NCBI GenBank assembly: GCA_947846985.1
Contig: CANTUZ010000008.1
Location: forward strand, 43,728,817-43,792,816
DNA from: Fratercula arctica
Lineage: Eukaryota; Chordata; Aves; Charadriiformes; Alcidae
Reading direction: 5' to 3'
Length of the DNA stretch: 64,000 nt
The notes below the pieces were generated by a model. The model had not been told where the DNA came from and did not search any database. It saw only the letters and a list, made by a program, of their open reading frames with translations. Shown piece by piece: positions 61,366 through 64,000 of this stretch (its first letter is position 1; each line of letters begins with the position of its first letter). The position numbers were made by a program, and so were the translations under genes.

Positions 61366-61895
61366 CAAGGAAGGTTTTTGTTCTAAATCTTTAAAAAGAG
61401 GCAACTGAATGTAACGGGGTTTTTCCTGATATTTAGATGGAATTCTCTGAAGTACTTTATGTCTGTCTGGCTTTCAGTGCCGTGTTTCCCCGGCAGCCCA
61501 GTAGCATCTCTCTCGGGCAGTGCTGCTGTCCAGATGTCCTTCCTCCTTGTGTAGCACAAAAAAACCACCCGTAGTCAAACTACAGTTGTGTATTTTGGAA
61601 AGAGAGCGTGTAATGGTATCAATTCACAGTTGTGCAAGCTAAATTAGTGCCAGAGGAAAGTCAAATACTTTTATAGTGTAAATATTTTTACTGGGTGTAT
61701 GTAAAGCTAACACACACCTTTTCAGCAAAAGGGAAGGGGCCAGGCATTTCCCAACACCATCCAGAGGGTTCACTTTTATGCTAAGAATGTGTTCAAAATG
61801 GCATCAATTAGTCTTAATACTGACTTTAAGAGTTCAGATTGCTGTCTTTTGAAGGCTGTGCTGTATTTTGAGCTGAGCTGTTTCCCCAGAATCCT
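61366..61895 (+). repeat. Segmental repeat Q, copy C
   Basis: The third, partial copy. It begins near AAGGTTTTTGTTCTAAATC and follows copy B through GCAGCCCAGTAGCATCTCTC and AAATTAGTGCCAGAGGAAAG to the CTGTATTTTGAGCTGAGCTG end. It carries the right half only and lacks the 225 bp insert of copy B. Confidence 0.75.
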
Positions 61896-62200
61896 CCTGT
61901 AGCTCAGATACTGTGCTGTCCCTCAGTCTGACGGAATTCCTCTACTCTCTTCTGTGCAATTTTTTTAGCATGATGAACTATAATTGGGCATTTTTGTTTT
62001 CCCCGTGCCACTGTGTGTGTCTCGTGTTGCTTGAGAGATGCCCCAATCCCTGGTTTGCAGCTGGTGGCGGAGCCCTCTGAGGGGAAGGGGCCAGCCCTGG
62101 GTCTGGGCGTTTTGGGCTTTTTTGGGGGGTGAATAAAAGGGGATGTATGTCTGGGGAGCTGATGATGTCATTTGGGGCACCCCAACATGACTGTGGGAGT
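61896..62200. other. Spacer between repeats Q and P
   Basis: About 300 bp. It has a possible acceptor (CCTGGTTTGCAG, ending 62060). With the donor at 62222 it would bound a 161-bp exon running into repeat P. No protein family recognised. Confidence 0.4.
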
Positions 62201-63430
62201 GATGATGCAGCAGAGGAGCAGGTGAGTGGAGGATGTGGGGTTACGTGGGTGTCCCCAAAAGAGGTGGGTCACAGCCCCAAAACATCTGAAAATTCTTTGG
62301 ATGCATTAAAAAATGTGAAAATCTGAACTAGGGGTGTGAAGCATTGAAATAGAGAACAGTCTCTCACATATATATTGAGAAATACTATTATGTATGTAAA
62401 ATAAGTTCAAAATAAAAACCTCTGTCTCTAAGGATTCTATGATTCTGTGCTTCTGTGTTATATAAAAGATCCTAGAATGTAAAAATTTAAAAAAAATGTA
62501 TTTATAAAAAGATACTAGTGTCAAAATAGATGTGTAAGTAGACAGTCTCAATAGATACTCTGTATCGTGTTAATGTATGTCTAAGCAGATTTTTTTATAT
62601 AAGTGTAAACAGATAATATAAATTCCCTAAATATATATATGTGGAAATAGGCGCATGAGTGTAAATGATATGCTATATATGGATTTGTGCAGCCAGAAAG
62701 GAAAAAATAAAAAATTCATGCAGGAAAGAAAGCCAAAATCACCAGTTCTTAGATTGCGCATAAGGCACCAGCCCAGTCTCCCTCCCTGATCTCCGGCAGC
62801 CTCGCTGCTGTCACTCCCCCCCTCCCCAGCCCTGGTGCCCCGTGCAGAGCGATGCAGCGTCCCTGCGGCTCGTTCCGTGGGGAAAACCCCTGTTCCGCAG
62901 GCTTTTGGTGCAGAGGCGCTGGCTGTCGCTGCCTGGGCTGCGAAGGCAGAGAGGGCAGAGCTGGTCCCTGACTGCACTAAAGCAGGCTGAGAGCGGTCAC
63001 TGTCTTCACCCTAACGAGCACTGAGAGTTGGATAATTAAGGGCGTACTGCCACCCAGCGGCTGAAGGCTGGTCCTGCAGGTGGGGAGTGGCGCGTGCGCT
63101 GTGGCCCTGCCCCCGGCAGCCCTGGCCACGCCTCCTGCGCCTCTAGGCTACGGCCCCGACCCTCTGGCCCCGTCCCCGGCGGCGCTGCGCGTTGGTTCTG
63201 CAGCTCGTGCGCATGCGCGGATTCGCGGAGGCCGGTCCGGCGTCGGTCTCGAGAGAGCGGCGGGCGGAGGACGAACCAGGACTGCCGTGACTCCGGCGAG
63301 CTCCGCGCCACCTGCTGCAGGATCGGTGCCGCTCGCCCGGCCTCGAGAGCAGCTATCGGCGCTCCAGTATCGGCTCTTATGCGTTACCGCGCCCCCATCG
63401 GTGCCCGGCCGTTTTCCGGTTGTCCACCTC
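62201..63430 (+). repeat. Segmental repeat P, copy 2, with CpG island
   Basis: Follows copy 1 (50807-52100) through the same ordered matches, including the donor-like GTGAGT at 62222, the CR1-like tail near 62430 and CCCCGTGCAGAGCGATGCA near 62840. It then extends into a CpG island at 63080-63430 that resembles 52660-52830 (GCGCATGCGC, CAGTATCGG, CGCGCCCCCATCGG). The CCAAT-box part of the first block has no counterpart here; the minisatellite takes its place. Confidence 0.78.
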
Positions 63431-63449
63431 CGTGGCCCCGCGGTCCTCC

Positions 63450-64000
63450 AGGACCTCGGAAGTGCCCCCTCATTCCTCCGACGCGCGTCTCTATGGCACT
63501 TTAGTCCTCCAGGGCCCCCCCCTCAGTCCTCCGACGCGCGTCTCTATGGCACTTTAGTCCTCCAGGGGCCCCCTCAGTCCTCCGACGCGCGTCTCTATGG
63601 CACTTTAGTCCTCCAGCAGCCCCCTCAGTCCTCCGACGCGCGTCTCTATGGCACTTTAGTCCTCCAAGACCCCGGAAGTGCCCCCTCAGTCCTCCGACGC
63701 GCGTCTCTATGGCACTTTAGTCCTCCAAGACCCCGGAAGTGCCCCCTCAGTCCTCCGACGCGCGTCTCTATGGCACTTTAGTCCTCCAAGACCCCGGAAG
63801 TGCCCCCTCAGTCCTCCGACATGCGTCTCTATGGCACTTTAGTCCTCCAAGACCCCGGAAGTGCCCCCTCAGTCCTCCGACGCGCGTCTCTATGGCACTT
63901 TAGTCCTCCAAGACCCCGGAAGTGCCCCCTCAGTCCTCCGACGCGCGTCTCTATGGCACTTTAGTCCTCCAAGACCCCGGAAGTGCCCCCTCAGTCCTCC
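63450..64000 (+). repeat. 61-bp minisatellite with an ETS motif per unit
   Basis: Tandem array of nine core repeats (starts at 63481, 63534, 63585, 63636, 63697, 63758, 63819, 63880, 63941), still running at the window end. The first three steps are 51-53 bp because they lack the ACCCCGGAAGTG segment; from 63636 the period is exactly 61 bp. Units are nearly identical (one has CATGCG for CGCGCG), indicating recent expansion. Each full unit has CCGGAAGTG, a consensus ETS core, at 63672 and every 61 bp thereafter. The period is not a multiple of three, so long frames across it are not coding. Confidence 0.95.

Noticed and set aside
63080..63781. 233-codon frame with a repeated SDARLYGTLVLQ-like motif
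   Set aside because: Produced by the minisatellite: the early 51-bp units keep frame by chance, the 61-bp units do not.
1..64000. Search for CRISPR arrays, bacterial operons, tRNA or rRNA genes
   Set aside because: None seen. The tandem array at the right end has no spacer-repeat structure, and the window is vertebrate nuclear DNA.

Overview
This window is vertebrate nuclear DNA, almost certainly from a bird. It is intron-rich, carries several CR1 LINEs ending in the usual ATTCTATG-type tail, has two avian-type endogenous-retrovirus solo LTRs, and shows the conserved gene order NCKAP1 - DUSP19 - NUP35 (human 2q32; chicken chromosome 7 by recall, not searched). Species cannot be fixed from the sequence alone.

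Layout. (1) 1-15.05 kb: 5' part of NCKAP1 on the minus strand. Coding exons 1 (14945-15052) and 2 (1841-1951) are separated by a 13 kb intron holding a young and an ancient CR1; the rest of the gene lies beyond the left edge. Its CpG-island promoter is at about 14.5-15.3 kb. (2) 15.3-28.4 kb: AT-rich intergenic DNA between the divergent NCKAP1 and DUSP19, with one CR1, older repeat remnants and microsatellites, and no convincing gene. (3) 28.4-35.7 kb: DUSP19, plus strand, four coding exons, 215 codons, catalytic Cys150 present. (4) 35.9-43.4 kb: NUP35, plus strand, nine coding exons, 326 codons, complete and in frame. It starts about 1.3 kb after the DUSP19 stop codon. (5) 43.7-44.85 kb: one solo LTR inserted inside another, with a 5-bp target duplication. 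(6) 46.2-47.2 kb: a 5'-truncated CR1 with reverse-transcriptase remnants. (7) 47.2-50.8 kb: quiet AT-rich DNA. (8) 50.8-64 kb: a very different, largely GC-rich landscape built from mutually related segmental copies, two CpG-island/promoter-like blocks, and three kinds of tandem repeat (a CCACGCC cluster, a degenerate C/T-rich minisatellite and a 61-bp minisatellite).

The three named genes do unrelated jobs: NCKAP1 is a WAVE-complex subunit for actin nucleation, DUSP19 an atypical dual-specificity phosphatase linked to JNK signalling, and NUP35 a membrane-binding nuclear pore component. Their proximity is conserved synteny, not an operon-like relationship. The part worth a second look is 50.8-64 kb. 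It contains a strong promoter-like block (five CCAAT/ATTGG boxes, an ETS site, and a YY1-like ATGGCGGC at a possible start codon), a well-formed downstream exon candidate, and a second, diverged copy of part of the block at 62.2-63.4 kb, where a 61-bp minisatellite carrying an ETS motif per unit replaces the CCAAT-box part. I could not identify any protein family there.
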